Positions 10,465-22,263 of a stretch of 64,000 nucleotides of DNA are shown here, in pieces. Each line of letters starts with the position of its first letter. The first letter of the stretch is position 1. This stretch comes from Ochromonas danica (taxonomy: Eukaryota > Sar > Chrysophyceae > Chromulinales > Chromulinaceae). A model generated the notes under the pieces. It was not told the origin of the DNA. It searched no databases and saw only the letters and a list, made by a program, of their open reading frames with translations. The DNA lies in contig VKHL01000009.1 in the NCBI GenBank assembly GCA_015146655.1, positions 1-64,000 of the forward strand. The letters run 5' to 3'. The translations under genes were made by a program, and so were the position numbers.

Positions 10465-11062
10465 TACGTGAGTTTCGTGATTCAATGCTATAGAAAGAAG
10501 TGAAAGGAAGGAAGACTGTTGTAGTATTTGTTAAATAAAACAAAATAAATCATAACTTATTTGATATTTAAAACCTAATAGAGCACTTTTTCTTTTCTTT
10601 CATTTATAACAATATGTACCATGTCAACTAACCAGTGCAGGTGTAGTACTTACTGTAAGTTTGCTGTGGGGGAACGGACAAAGTTACGCGCACTTGCCAA
10701 CTCATCCTTCTCACTAAGAAAAGTCTCAAAATGAAGGTTTTCAACAGTCGAGGGGTGAAGGCAATCATCGGAAATGTGTTGAAAATCAAGTAAAAGTGAT
10801 TGATTCTATCAAATTGAATTACTTTAACTACTGGAAGATTCTATTGCTATCCATTCATACGTATCGTCTGGATCATTTTCTCTTCTTTAGACTTTATTTT
10901 CTTCCTTTCCTAACTGTTGATTTGTGATCGTAGTGTTGGTATTAGTTTTGTTTTGGTTTTCTTGTTGATTTTTGTTTTGCTGGGGTTGTACATGTTTCTA
11001 CTCTTTCTTCCCACCTCTACGGTCGAATTAGTTGCTTAAGTAAGAGAATTAAATAATTATAA
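10465..11062. other. Intergenic region upstream of the MAPKKK
   Basis: No gene is seen. It contains a possible polyadenylation signal (AATAAA at 10534-10539) for the upstream gene. A T/G-rich tract near 10900-10990 precedes the kinase gene and is presumably promoter and 5' UTR. Confidence 0.5.
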
Positions 11063-14000
11063 ATGAGTGCTTTACCTTCTATTACATCGACAATACAGCC
11101 TGTTTTGACAGATGGTTCAAGTAAAAGGTAAGGGATAAATATTTTTCTTGTTTTGAAATCATGCTGATATTCTGGTTTGATTGTGTTGACTATGTTAATA
11201 ATTATAAAGTGGCTGTGAGAATACGGACCCTCGGCTAATATCGATGGTATCATCTTCTTCGATGACAGCTTCATCATCTGTTGTGCAGGATTTGCGAATC
11301 CCCACACATTTCCGCTCGAAATCTGAAAATGTTGATCCGATAAGACGTGCTGATTCAGGTATATCAATACCTGATCGTATTCGACAGCATTCCTCGTCTT
11401 CTTTTCAGCCGATTGAGGAGTTCAATGCTACCACCAATGGCCACAACACTGTCGGTAGTTATAATCGACAAGGTCTTGGCCAAGAAGCCACACCACCGTC
11501 TTCTAACGCAAGTAACACAATTGAGGTTAAGAAGTCTAAGTCATTAGCTAGGAAAATTCGAGAACTGAATACTCGAGAGATGGGCAGCGCGAGCAGCAAA
11601 GAAAGCGATCGCATTCCTAAAATTCACAGCAGCAGATCTGTTCATACCGCCTCGGATCTACTTGATAACCATAATACCGTTATTGCAGGCGCCAGCAATA
11701 CAAATAGTGCTCATCTCTGTCAGTCGGTACCCTCGCAGTCAACACCAACAAGTGCAACAAAAGGCAAAGGTCATTTTGGCCAGGCAACAGCTAAGCATCC
11801 AGTTCACATCCCGAGTTTAGTTTTGGATAAAGGGCCGTCAAGTAATGAAAAGAAAGAAGCTGATGTTATGGTATTTCAGCATTATTCTCTTCCCAAGGCG
11901 ATGTCCACAGCTGCCACACCTATCAAGTTGCAAAGTTTAACGGCCATTAAGAATCCACCATCGGTGAGTGGGAGTGGTAATCATAATAATGTCTCCATAG
12001 GGAAATACTTGGAAGATACGCCTGGTTTAATGGAAATCGTGGAGACATGTTCAATAACTTCAAATAGTGACAAGCCAGATCAGGAAGCTGAAAATGATCG
12101 TATTCTCCAAGAACGGCTTCAAGAAGCCAAAGCAATGAATCGAAAAGATGAAAATTACGGTGCAGTAATGCATACCTTCTCCTTATGGAAAAGAGCTCCT
12201 ACCTCTCCCTCTCCCATATTGTTGTCTTCTTCTTCTTCAAGTGCAAGATTACCCACTCTGGAGAGCTTGCCTAACAAAGCAGTTGGGATTGAAGTAGAGG
12301 ATGGATCAAATAAGGCGTTGAAGCCTCCTATTAAGCCACTCGGGCTTAAAGCAGCCTTACAGAGCAGTGTGCAAGTTCCTGGTCAGGCTATTGTGCAGGA
12401 TGATTTTGTGATGAGCGATAGCTATAGTGATGAAGAATTTGACGAAATCGACGATGATCTAGTAAATGGCTCACATCCACGTGTGCTTGATACAAGCAAT
12501 ATTTCCAGTGGTGGTGCATCAACTAAAAGTCAAGGTGAATGCAATATTTCTGGGAGGAATTTGGCTGCTATCCTGAGGTCTAAAGTGGTCGATGCTCAGG
12601 GCTTAGAATCGCCTTCTTTGTCTCCTATAAAACCTATAGGCGTGAGTGGTTTTCCTATCTTACCTAAACTAGGCCGAACACTAGAAGCTCCCGAGATTCA
12701 TGAGCATCTTGAGACATCTTATAGCTCTTTCGTAGTTGGCGGTTCAGCTGGCATTGGTGGAGGTTTAGATGGTCACCACAATAGTGTTTCAGTTTTGGGT
12801 GATGTTTTGCAGAATGTGAGTCTGGTAGATGATGAGGTTAGTGATGTTAGCGTAGAAGACAATGATGATGTTGGTGATGACCAAGTGGGCTTCACAGAGG
12901 AGGAAATGGAGTACCTGGTAGACAGGGAGAAAGAACGTGCAATGAACGATGAGAGCTGCAGTACTATCTGCACTGCATTTACTCAATCTGGTCCTGCAGC
13001 TTTTGGTAGAAATGGGAGTAAGTTGTCTGCTGTTCATCCTGAGCCTGTTGCTTACGATACGCTGGATGTTGGGAGAGTTTCAACTGAAAGAATACGTCGA
13101 TCATCAACAGGGAACAGTGAGAGTATCGAAATTTCTCAACAAGCAGCATTATCAACGACTCCTTTGAAGAGTTTAACATCAAGAGACCCCAGTACTACAA
13201 ATAATAGAAGCAGTGTCCCAGTTCAGCATATTTCGCAACCACAACAAATCAATCAACCACTTCCCAAGAAGGCCTCAAAGTATCAACTGTTAAGAAACTT
13301 ACGTTCAGGCAACAAGCGACCACAATCCATCGCTAATAACTCTAACAACGAAAAGAAGCCACTGGCATCTACTGGAACTACAATTAGCAAGCTTTCAAAT
13401 GTGGGAAGTGCTACAGCAACTGGACCACCTACCCGATCTGTCGTCTCTTCCTCACCTTCTGGAGCTGTGCTTGAGAATTCTCCCCAAGACGGGGCTAAAG
13501 GCTTTTCTCGAGTGGAAGTGGAGAGTAAAGGCATTCATGTGAACACTTCTATGACTTCAGAAACTGAATCAACAGTTCATGAAAGTCACAATTCTCCTTT
13601 GAAGTGGAAGAAAGGAGAGGCGATTGGTGAAGGAACTTTTGGGAAAGTATTCAAAGGAATGAATGAAAAGACAGGTGAATTACTGGCCATCAAACAGTTC
13701 TTGTTTGCAGATGATACAGAGAAAGAAGTAGAAGAACTACAAAAGGAAATTGATGTTATGTGGGATCTGGATCATGAGAATATTGTGAGGTGAGTTATTG
13801 GTATTGTATGCTGTCTGGTTGACATGATCAGATTGATAACCTCTTGTGGTTGTTTGTATGATGATGAAAACAGGTATTTAGGAACTAATAAAACAGATCG
13901 TTATCTCTATATTATCTTAGAATATGTTACGGGTGGGTCAGTGGCAAGCATGTTGAAGCAATTTGGCCCCTTTTCAGAGAATTTAATTCGTAGATTTTCT

Positions 14001-14821
14001 TATCAGATTCTCTCGGGTGTTTCCTATTTACACAGTAAGGGAATCATTCATCGTGATATCAAAGGAGCAAATATTCTTGTAACAGATACAGGAGTTGCCA
14101 AACTGGCTGATTTTGGTTGTTCTAAACGATTACCTGGATTGTGTTCCATCTCTCTAGAAGAAAGTATGCTAGCTATTCGTGGTTCCATTCCATGGATGGC
14201 CCCTGAAGTCATCAAACAATCCGGATATGGCCGTTCATCAGATATTTGGAGCTTTGGGGCTACTGTTATTGAGATGGGTAAGTGTGGTTTTTGTGCGTTG
14301 ATTGCCAGTGATGATTGTGCCTTTTCTCAACTCTAACCGTTTGTTTCGATTATTTTAGCAACGGGCAAACCCCCTTGGTCTGAATATGCTAATAATCTTG
14401 CTGCTTTGTTTCATGTTGCAACCACAAATGATCCTCCACCCATTCCTCCTCATCTTTCTGTCGAATGCGGTGACTTTCTGAGATGGTAATGATTGTTTAC
14501 TGACCATGATCATGCATGCTAAGTGCTAAACTGAAGGTTTTGTTTTCTTCTAGCTGTCTTCTCATTGAGCCCGACAAGCGAAGCACGGCGATGGTTCTAT
14601 TGAACCAAACTTCCTTCTTGCGTCTTGAAGCTGATAAAGTGTTATCTGCACAGAATACGCCACAAGGAACGGCACGGAAACGTGCTCCCCCTCCACCCAA
14701 TCTCAGCCGGAGCTCCACCACTGGGACGTTGTGTAATGGTGCTTCACCGCATGGATTTGGTCCATCCAATCCTTTAGGAAGCTCTACTGCTCGTCGTAAT
14801 GATAGTGGTAAACCAGGGTGA
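11063..14821 (+). CDS. MAPKKK (MEKK/STE11-type) protein kinase, 1147 aa, five exons
   Basis: Exons are 11063-11127, 11210-13789, 13874-14277, 14359-14485 and 14554-14821, totalling 3444 nt and fully in frame. The first about 820 residues are a long Ser/Thr/Asn-rich, probably disordered regulatory region with acidic patches. The kinase domain follows. It has the glycine loop [11 protein letters not shown], the VAIK-type Lys in LLAIKQF, the catalytic [10 protein letters not shown], the DFG in [11 protein letters not shown], the activation segment ending [11 protein letters not shown], and [14 protein letters not shown]. The HRDIKGAN and GSxPWMAPE motifs place it in the MAPKKK group, which phosphorylates MAPK kinases. 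A short Ser/Pro tail closes the protein. An AATAAA at 15101-15106 may end the transcript. Confidence 0.9.
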
Positions 14822-15503
14822 ATGTTTTGCTTGTTTCATCTCTTCATTTCATTATCAGCAATCCGTGTGACTTTGACGTGTCTGTGAGCCAGAGCTTACT
14901 CATTAGTTTTGCTTAAGCTACCATCTTATTCGATGTACTGAGCAATGTTGCGAGCAAGAAAAGAAAGGGGATATGGACTTTTTGCTTCTCAACAGCAGGG
15001 CTGCAGAAGTATTTTAGCTTAATGACATGAGATCTGTGATATAGCTTAGATTTCCTAAATGTATTTCTCTTTTGTTTATTTAATGTATTAATATGTTGTG
15101 AATAAAGAATCTCCCTTTAACAACAATGCTTTTGTAGTCTACTAATCGTTAGACTAATTGATTTGAATGCCAATGCTAAGCATCACACTATCCATCATAA
15201 AAAAAACCAAACCACCTCTGTTTCTCCCTCTGTGTTGATGTTAACTTAAGAAGAGACAAGTGGGGCTGCTGGGCTTAACAGCTGCCCGGCTGACTGACCC
15301 AGCAGGTCAACAACAACAACAACAACAAGAAAGAAGAACAACAAGAAAGACAGTATCGATTTGAATCAAGTGCAAAGAGGGATTGACTATTGCTATCCTA
15401 CAAAGACACAATTTTCTCTTTCTAACTATATTATATTTATTATCATCAACATCATCATCATCTTGCCTTCTTCAATAGTAACAAAACAACAACAACAATC
15501 ATC
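14822..15503. other. Intergenic region and (CAA)n leader of the tetraspan gene
   Basis: It holds a possible AATAAA (15101-15106), an 8-bp inverted repeat CTGCTGGG/CCCAGCAG at 15266-15273 and 15298-15305, and a (CAA)7 run at 15308-15328. A further CAA-rich stretch lies just before the ATG at 15504. No open frame looks like a gene. Confidence 0.5.
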
Positions 15504-16267
15504 ATGGACTTCTTTTTATTCTTTGTTAAGTTCTTTACAACATGGTTACGATTACGTATTTTAATGGGATGTCTTATTGTCATCTTAATCGTTCTCATGT
15601 CATTATCTGCTTGGACAACACAATCAAGTGGTGGGAACTTTTCAAAAATTACTTTCCCTAACAATCATACCTATTCCAACTGGTATAATGATGTCTGCGA
15701 GGAATATCCTTATGCCTATCTCACACCTTTCACTTTTACCTATTCTTCATCAACTGAGTCATCAAGTAAAGAAACATATTGCCCTTGGCCGTTAGCAAAC
15801 TCAATCTTACGATTAGCTGGAACTTGTATGGCCATGGTGACGTTAGGTTAGTGATGATATCCTTTTCTTTAATATAACCGATAGTGATTAATTCTATTGT
15901 TTATGTTATTGAGATAGGTCTTCTTTATATTAAGACTCCATTGTCAATTTTTGCTCGTGTCATTCATGCATTTTATGCATTACTCTTCTTTGCTATCTTT
16001 GTTATTGATGCAGCCGTACAAAGTGCTGGATTGGGCTTTTGTAACAAAGCATTTGCAAATACTGTCTTAAATCAAGATATGTCATCATTGAATATGACAA
16101 TTACCTGCTCTTCGGATGGTGAGACAGCTATTGTCGTGTTTGATGTAGTTGCCAGTGTGATCTTCTTCATCTTGCATTCTGCCTGGGGACTCACTGCAGA
16201 TATTTATCTTGAAAAAAAGGATGACTCGAAGTATCTCCTTAAAAAGAAGGCTAAATCGAAGAAGTAA
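15504..16267 (+). CDS. Tetraspan membrane protein, 230 aa, two exons
   Basis: Exons are 15504-15846 and 15918-16267 (693 nt in frame, GT-AG intron of 71 nt). I see four hydrophobic segments: about residues 17-37 (ILMGCLIVILIVLMSLSAW), 98-117, 127-146 (YALLFFAIFVIDAAVQ) and 190-210 (VVFDVVASVIFFILHSAWGL). The first loop has Asn-x-Thr sites and Cys residues, as in an exposed loop. The C-terminus is a cytosolic lysine cluster ending KKKAKSKK, which could act as a dilysine-type retention signal. I do not recognise a family. The leader before the ATG is CAA-rich. Confidence 0.7.
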
Positions 16268-16603
16268 AAGATAACTGATCTCATGCTATTGTTGTGAGAA
16301 GTGAATGGATGGGGTTTTGGCATGTTTGGCGAAGAAGGTAATTGTGCATAGAAGTAGTAACAACTGAGTGTGCATGAGAAGGAGAAACATTGTGCATTAA
16401 TTGTTGACGCATTCTAAAAGAAACCCTTTGTTTCTGTTCCACGGTTGTTCTTTGTCGTATTGTCTGCAGGTTGTGGGGATGGCAACTAGAAGGAATACGA
16501 TCATTTTATTTTTAAACCAAAGAAAAACAAGAGCAATTAATCTCTATTAGCCTTTTTAATTGTAGTTATTATAACATAGAAATCAAAACCTTCCAAGGCC
16601 TTC
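16268..16603. other. Intergenic region between convergent genes
   Basis: It separates the convergent tetraspan and hydrolase genes and presumably holds both 3' UTRs. I see nothing else. Confidence 0.5.
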
Positions 16604-17844
16604 TTATCGCACTTGGAAGTCTCGACCCATAGTGGGGATGGCTTGTGAGTTGACAATGAAGTATTCTTCTTCCTCATTTTCCACCTGAACCTCTGTTTCC
16701 TCAGCCTGCTTATTCTGCTCCATACCACTGCTATCTGCTTCTTGAACTGGAACGTCTTCGCTGCTACTGCTCGCAGGCTCAGCTTCTTTCTCTGCAGGAC
16801 TGGATGACTTCAAAACATTCTCCTCGATGAAAGCTCGTAGACGCTATAATAACAACCCAATATATATCAACCAAGATAAAGCAATACAAGTCTAATCAAC
16901 TTATATCTTACCTTATAATATGATACACCTGCTACTTCCCAGGTATCATTATGATGACCATTGGGTACTTGATAGAGATCCGCTTTCTGTGACTTGACAG
17001 CCAGCTTATGTAATTGTCTCATTTGCCATGAAGGCACCAATTCATCCTGTTGGCCAGATATAAAGAGAATAGGCTGATGTAGCTCTTGTATTAGACGATC
17101 ACTATCCCAATACATCCGAAGCAGTAAGGGCTTGATAGGCCGTACAATCGGCATGAGAAGATCAGTCATCGCGCTGATGGATAGGAAAGTATTCTCCACA
17201 ACAACAGCTGCAACAGATCCTGGAAAACGATGTGCAAGATAGATTGCAACTGCTCCACCAAGACTTCTACCAAAGGGAATAACTGGACTACCTTGTAAAC
17301 GAGGATGCTTTGTGATAAAGTCCAAGACAGCTTCAGCATCTTGTTGTAATCCTTGTTCAGATGGAGCACCTTCACTATTTCCATATCCTCGATAATCTAC
17401 CATTAAGATATTAATTTTAGCATAATGAAACATTTTCGCAGCATTTGGTAGACGAAAGCCCATATTGGCAGCATTGCCATGGAAGTAGATGAGGACAGGT
17501 CGAGGGGAAGCATCTTCTTCTTGGTCATGAAGCATTAACCAGGAATGAATTCTAACCTTGTCCTTTGTTTCTATATAGTGCTCTTCAAAATGAATTGCTG
17601 CTTCATGCTCACGACGTAAAGCTCCATGTTGATTCCAGTCATTTGGAGAGACAAAACCAGGAGGATTCTCTTCGGGTGTTTTAGGAATACCTGGTGGATT
17701 AGGTATATAAAGGATTTTTTCTTGATTGAAATAAATCAACAAGGTGACACCAAGAATCAAAGTTCCCATCACCTTCGTTCCAAAGAGCATCCATGACCAA
17801 AGAGAAGAAAAATAGGAAGTTGTTACTTCTTCTGTTCCGTCCAT
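16604..17844 (-). CDS. ABHD13/BEM46-like alpha/beta hydrolase, 390 aa, two exons
   Basis: Exons are 17844-16912 and 16843-16604 (1173 nt in frame). A single N-terminal membrane helix (about residues 25-44) is followed by an alpha/beta hydrolase core. The oxyanion strand is LIYFHGNAANMG, followed by VDYRGYGNSEG. The nucleophile elbow is GRSLGG (Ser near residue 198), the acid is in ISGQQDELVP and the His is in NGHHND. These are the hallmarks of the membrane-anchored BEM46/ABHD13 family; its substrates are poorly defined. An acidic, Ser/Glu-rich C-terminal tail of about 70 residues encoded by exon 2 is longer than usual for the family. Confidence 0.88.
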
Positions 17845-18187
17845 TATTTGTCAAGTAAAGAGAATAAGAAAAGGAGTATATGAGAGTAAGATTAAATGAG
17901 AGAGAATGAATAAGAGAGAGATTGAGAGAGAAGATGAAGATGGAATCTGCTAGGAGGAGGAAGAATGTTTGTTGTCTTATAGTATGACAACAATAACAAC
18001 AAAGTCAAGTAGCTGGCGATGTGTCAGTGCAGACTGTGACAGACGACAGCAGCAGGAGGGAGTCTCTGAGAGAGACAGACAATTCCGCTATTCTACTTAG
18101 CGCAAATCATCTTATAACTCCACTTTATCGACTTTTTACGTCCCACTTAATCAGCGGACATGGACATCAAATGGAAAATAACTGAGA
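17845..18187. other. Divergent promoter region
   Basis: It lies between the divergent hydrolase and metallo-beta-lactamase genes. It contains GAGA/AGAGAG-rich tracts near 17900-17950 and an AACAACAAC run near 17990. There is no gene. Confidence 0.5.
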
Positions 18188-19147
18188 ATGAACACGAAAG
18201 ACATTCCAAGATCTATTGAACAATGTCATGATGAATATCACATAAATAAGCAAAATTGGAAGTTAAAAGGATGGTCAAGAGCAGGATGTCAAACAGGATT
18301 TATCTTATATCCTTTCAAAATCTTGATTGATTGTGGTTTACATAGTAGTCAGAATTTTGATCATATCTTCATAACACATCAACATACTGATCATACACAA
18401 AATCTAACAGCACTTTGTAATCGTCATAAACCTGCAAGAAACAACATCTATGCACCTTCTTCTAGTATCAAATACTTGACTAAACTAGTCCGTGCAATGA
18501 GTGAACTTTGTGATCCTCATTTGGAAGAATTGTCTGATGAGGACTTGTTAATTTATGAAAATATTCATTTTCATGGAGTTAACTATCAAGATGTAGTTAT
18601 TCTAGATGAGTTGAAAGTAGAAGTACTTCAAGCTTATCATTCTTGTCAGACTGTGGGCTTTGGTTTCTATAGTTATCGTCAAGTCATTCGTGATGAATAC
18701 AAAGAGCTTGTACATCTTCCTCATGAAGAAGAACTCTATCATCTTTCTTCTCAAGAGCGATTGGAGCAACATCATATCAAACAAGAGAAGATTGCAGCCA
18801 TCAAACAATTACGAGCCAATGGTGTTGAGATGTATAATCATGTCTATCAACCTGAATTCTGCTTTTATTGCGATTCCAATGTGCATAACTTATTAGAACA
18901 TACGGAATGGCTAAAATATCCTGTTGTTGTAGTAGAATGCACTGGTTTAGCAGGGAATCATGAAGGACGAGATTTTGATCGAAACTACCACACAAGTATG
19001 GACTGTTTAGAACCTATTCTCCTCGCTCATCGTGAGAAGCGTTGGGTCTTAGTGCATGTCACGTCTAGTCTTACGATTGAAGAGATCGAAATGATTGAAA
19101 GACGATTGCGTAGGGAAGGTTTGGACATTTTTATTTTCAAACGTTAG
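18188..19147 (+). CDS. Metallo-beta-lactamase-fold hydrolase, RNase Z-like, 319 aa
   Basis: This single-exon gene carries the zinc-binding motif HQHTDH (about residues 64-69) preceded by ILIDCGLHS, the usual strand-turn of metallo-beta-lactamases. Further possible ligands are the His in AYHSCQTVGFGF, the Asp/Cys region CFYCDSNVHNL, VVVECTGL, and VLVHVTSSL near the C-terminus. The spacing and the HSxxTxGF segment resemble RNase Z-like proteins more than glyoxalase II. At 319 residues it is close to short-form RNase Z, but I cannot show that it processes tRNA. No targeting peptide is evident. Confidence 0.8.
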   Translation: MNTKDIPRSIEQCHDEYHINKQNWKLKGWSRAGCQTGFILYPFKILIDCGLHSSQNFDHIFITHQHTDHTQNLTALCNRHKPARNNIYAPSSSIKYLTKLVRAMSELCDPHLEELSDEDLLIYENIHFHGVNYQDVVILDELKVEVLQAYHSCQTVGFGFYSYRQVIRDEYKELVHLPHEEELYHLSSQERLEQHHIKQEKIAAIKQLRANGVEMYNHVYQPEFCFYCDSNVHNLLEHTEWLKYPVVVVECTGLAGNHEGRDFDRNYHTSMDCLEPILLAHREKRWVLVHVTSSLTIEEIEMIERRLRREGLDIFIFKR

Positions 19148-19480
19148 AGTACAGTTCTCATAGAATAACAGTCATTAGCTAGTATATATACATACTACGT
19201 AGTAGGTCCCAAGTAGTGCCACCAACAGCTTCACGGTGAATTAATATGTATCCATTTCTTTCGAGAACGAGACCGTCAAAGTCCTTTGTCAATCTTTCTT
19301 TTGGTATTCTTTCTTTCTGTTCTTCTCTTGCAGAGTTGTTTTTCTTTTGACAAAAGCGATAACAAAACCCCTACAAACTGTCAGGGGAAAGCACAACGGG
19401 AATTTGCTGTTTAGCATCATACACACTGGTGCATGAAATACACTTCCTAGATTCTACAACTATAGTTTTCTACTTGCTTC
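19148..19480. other. Intergenic region between convergent genes
   Basis: It holds the 3' regions of the convergent metallo-beta-lactamase and acyl-CoA dehydrogenase genes. No further feature is seen. Confidence 0.5.
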
Positions 19481-20761
19481 TTAAAGAATTCTTGGATGAT
19501 TTCTTCGAAGGTCACGAACCATGTTCTTGTGATGAGCTTCATTGGTACCACCACCAATCTCCAGCAGTTTAGCATCTCTCCACAAGCGCTCAACCTGATA
19601 CTCTCCGACATAACCATAGCCACCAAGAACTTGAATGGCACGGTCAGCAACTCGCTTGGCCATAGGTGCACAATAAAGTTTTACACCATCAGCGTCCAGA
19701 CCATTACCATAAGTTTTGAGATCCAATTGACGCGCAAAGTTATAAACATAGGAACGGCCAGCCATATACTCAGCATAAGATTCGGCAATAGCCTTCTGAA
19801 TTTGACCATAATCAGCAATGGGCTTGCCAAAAGCCTTGCGTTCTTGAGCATAACGACTCATCACTTCAATGCTGCGACGAGCAATACCAAGAGCCATAGC
19901 GGCCAGTGTTACTCTCTCAATCTCCAAGTTACGCATCATGCAAATAGTAGCACCGCCCACTTCTCCAACAACATTCTCCACAGGTACCTTGACATCAGAA
20001 AAGACCAACTCAGCAGTCATAGAGGCACGCATGCCACACTTGTCTTCAATCTTTTGTCCAAGACGAAAGCCAGGCATATCCTTCTCAACAATGAAAGAAG
20101 TTAAACCGCCATTCTTTAACTTAGGATCAGTCTTGGCATAAACAAGGAAGACATCGCCTGTTTCCTTGCCAGTAATGGTTCCATTTGTGATCCACATCTT
20201 GGCACCATTTAACACAAAATGGCTTTTATCATCAGAAAGCTTAGCACTTGTTGACAAACCAAGAACATCCGTACCAACACCAGGTTCAGACATTCCCATA
20301 CCACCAATCTTCTCTCCAGAACAAGCTTTTGGTAAATACTTCTTTCTTTGTTCATTAGTACCATTTTGGTTCAAATTGTTGACAAACAGCATGGAATGTG
20401 CGAGATAGGAAAGGCAAAAGGCAGGGTCAGAAGCTGATAATTCTTCATGAACGATAACTGCTGCAGTAGCATCCATACCCGATCCACCATATTCTGGATC
20501 TACAGTAATTCCCAACAAACCAAGCTCTCCTAACTTGCGAAACAAAGGAACATTAAATAACTCTTTACGATTATGTTCAAGAGCTTGAGGATCAACTTCA
20601 TTTTCAACAAAAGAACGTAACATCTGTCTTAAATCAGCATGATCTTCAGTTGGGTTGAAAATATCCAATTGACTGGTGGCGGATTTTGTGGTGGAAGATG
20701 CTTTACGCAAAGTCTTTCCCATTACATGCTTCACAGAGGTAAATAGTCGAGTAGAGAGCAT
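19481..20761 (-). CDS. IVD: Isovaleryl-CoA dehydrogenase-like acyl-CoA dehydrogenase, 426 aa, mitochondrial
   Basis: This enzyme oxidises an acyl-CoA (probably isovaleryl-CoA in leucine breakdown), passing electrons to ETF. The N-terminus (MLSTRLFTSVKHVMGKTLRK) is basic and free of acids, like a mitochondrial presequence. The family signatures GGMGMSEPGVGTD and GAKMWITNG, the FAD-site region, the RKAFGKPI motif and QVLGGYGYVGEYQVER are all present. In MCAD the catalytic Glu sits near the C-terminus; here that position reads EIGGGTNE, with glycine. A Glu is instead found in NLEIERV, which matches where isovaleryl-CoA dehydrogenase carries its base. Length is normal for the family. It is a single exon. 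Confidence 0.88.
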   Translation of the reverse strand: MLSTRLFTSVKHVMGKTLRKASSTTKSATSQLDIFNPTEDHADLRQMLRSFVENEVDPQALEHNRKELFNVPLFRKLGELGLLGITVDPEYGGSGMDATAAVIVHEELSASDPAFCLSYLAHSMLFVNNLNQNGTNEQRKKYLPKACSGEKIGGMGMSEPGVGTDVLGLSTSAKLSDDKSHFVLNGAKMWITNGTITGKETGDVFLVYAKTDPKLKNGGLTSFIVEKDMPGFRLGQKIEDKCGMRASMTAELVFSDVKVPVENVVGEVGGATICMMRNLEIERVTLAAMALGIARRSIEVMSRYAQERKAFGKPIADYGQIQKAIAESYAEYMAGRSYVYNFARQLDLKTYGNGLDADGVKLYCAPMAKRVADRAIQVLGGYGYVGEYQVERLWRDAKLLEIGGGTNEAHHKNMVRDLRRNHPRIL

Positions 20762-21234
20762 TCTTGTGACAAGTGAGAAATCTGTGAGGAGAGATAGAGG
20801 CTATCTAGTCAGAGCTGGTTGTGAGGCGACCAGAAGGACGTGGTGGTCTTGAGGTTCTTGTTGATGATTCCTGCCCGCCAGGAGAAGACAGTGAACTTAA
20901 CCCAGATTAACTTAACACAGATTAACTTAACACAGATTAAGTTGACATCCACTAATTTGGATCTCTGGCGGTCTGTGCTCTCATTGTTTGACTGTCTTGT
21001 CCAGTATTCAATCCTGCTGTTCTCTAAGTGGTTTCAATATTAATTTTCATTTAGTGATATTCACCTTACTTACAATATGAATTACATACAAGACGACGAA
21101 GATGTCAGGTAGTCTCTCAATTCAATTCAATTCAAGTCCTCGATACAGTAGTATACAGAGCTAAAGAGTTGAGAGTATACAGTCGGGAGAAGAATAGCAG
21201 CTCATCAATCTATGAGATAGTATTAACTCTCCTT
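20762..21234. other. Intergenic region with a 15-bp tandem repeat
   Basis: Three tandem copies of AACTTAACACAGATT (the first with one change) occupy 20894-20938. There is no supported gene. Confidence 0.5.
20894..20938. repeat. Three-copy 15-bp tandem repeat
   Basis: The unit AACTTAACACAGATT occurs at 20909-20923 and 20924-20938 exactly and at 20894-20908 with one substitution. A partial, altered fourth copy follows. Confidence 0.85.
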
Positions 21235-21861
21235 CTAATCCATGGAAGTATTGAGAGGAATAGGGACTGTAGAACTATTATTATAACCAAGATCATAATT
21301 ATCACGTTGATTATGATCATAGTTATCAGGGGCACGAACTAACGACATGTTAAAGAGGTGAATCTTGTCTCTCTCAGTGAGTTCCAGACTACCTATGGAT
21401 CGACGATTATCATCCAGATGTTGGCCATGGAAGATCAATCGTTGATCTAATAGTCTGATACCAAACCTTTCTTCCATAATCTTCTTGATGTGATAGACAG
21501 TCTCTGACTCGTGCATTTCGAGTATGACCTCCTCTTTCCAGAGAATGTTCACTGGCACAGAACAGCGACCGCGGCCAACCATCCTTCCTTCTATTAGGTG
21601 AACTAGCATGTGGGAAAGTGTAGAGGAAGGCAGATAGTCTTGAATGGTCAATGTATCATTCGTCAATTGCTTGCCACGATATATGAGACGCTGTCTGGAC
21701 GAAAAGGAGCTCGGGGAAGAAGTGGTCGTGGTGTGACCATTATAGGCGGCGGATTGTTCTCGTATGATATCCTTGAGCTGCCCTATGGTCATCCTTCCAT
21801 CTGCCAGGAATGAAAACCCTTTATCATTGCCACCAATCACTTTCACTTCTACTTCAATCAT
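21235..21861 (-). CDS. Protein with two tandem ubiquitin-like domains, 208 aa
   Basis: Two beta-grasp domains are visible. Domain 1 (about residues 1-90) has TIGQLKDIIRE, then RQRLIYRGKQLTNDTLTIQDY and SHMLVHLI. Domain 2 (about 100-180) has ETVYHIKKIMEERFGIRLLDQRLIF, then GQHLDDNRRSIGSLEL and DKIHLFN. The motif RLIYxGKQLxND is diagnostic for ubiquitin-like folds. The C-terminal tail is disordered and lacks a Gly-Gly end, so the protein is not a conjugated modifier. It is more likely an adaptor, perhaps of proteasome shuttle or membrane-trafficking type. An acceptor-like TTCATTGCAG abuts the ATG at 21861, so a 5' UTR intron or an upstream coding exon is possible. Confidence 0.78.
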   Translation of the reverse strand: MIEVEVKVIGGNDKGFSFLADGRMTIGQLKDIIREQSAAYNGHTTTTSSPSSFSSRQRLIYRGKQLTNDTLTIQDYLPSSTLSHMLVHLIEGRMVGRGRCSVPVNILWKEEVILEMHESETVYHIKKIMEERFGIRLLDQRLIFHGQHLDDNRRSIGSLELTERDKIHLFNMSLVRAPDNYDHNQRDNYDLGYNNSSTVPIPLNTSMD

Positions 21862-22263
21862 CTGCAATGAATGAATGTCAATTCTAACAAGCTAATACAA
21901 TGAAAACAAAAGAAAATATAAATAAAGAAAACAAACTAATCGACAAACAAATGGTTCGTGAAAATGACTTCCTATCCAATGGTCAAATGACGAAAAAAAT
22001 AATGATGACGGAAGGAAGTTATAAAGTCGTTTTAGCGGTAGATTGAATTTGATTCTGTTCGAATGGTCATCATTCGCTCCCCCTTGGCCCTCTCCCCCAC
22101 CTGGCCCTGCTCGGTGGTGGTCACACCGCCAGGATCTGCTCAACGGTCAACGCCAACAACGGCTGGCTGGTGGGCGTTACGTTGAACTGTACAGGAGCCA
22201 GATGTTCAAAAGTACAGATCTCCTAAATGAATGATTGCCAGATTGATGGTTCTTTAAAAAAGA
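21862..22263. other. Divergent promoter region
   Basis: It lies between the ubiquitin-like gene (minus) and the JmjC gene (plus). The stretch around 22070-22150 is GC-rich (CCCCCACCTGG). No gene is seen. Confidence 0.5.

Noticed and set aside
19496-20104. 202-codon frame antisense to isovaleryl-CoA dehydrogenase
   Set aside because: It lies opposite a conserved coding region and has no recognisable motifs.
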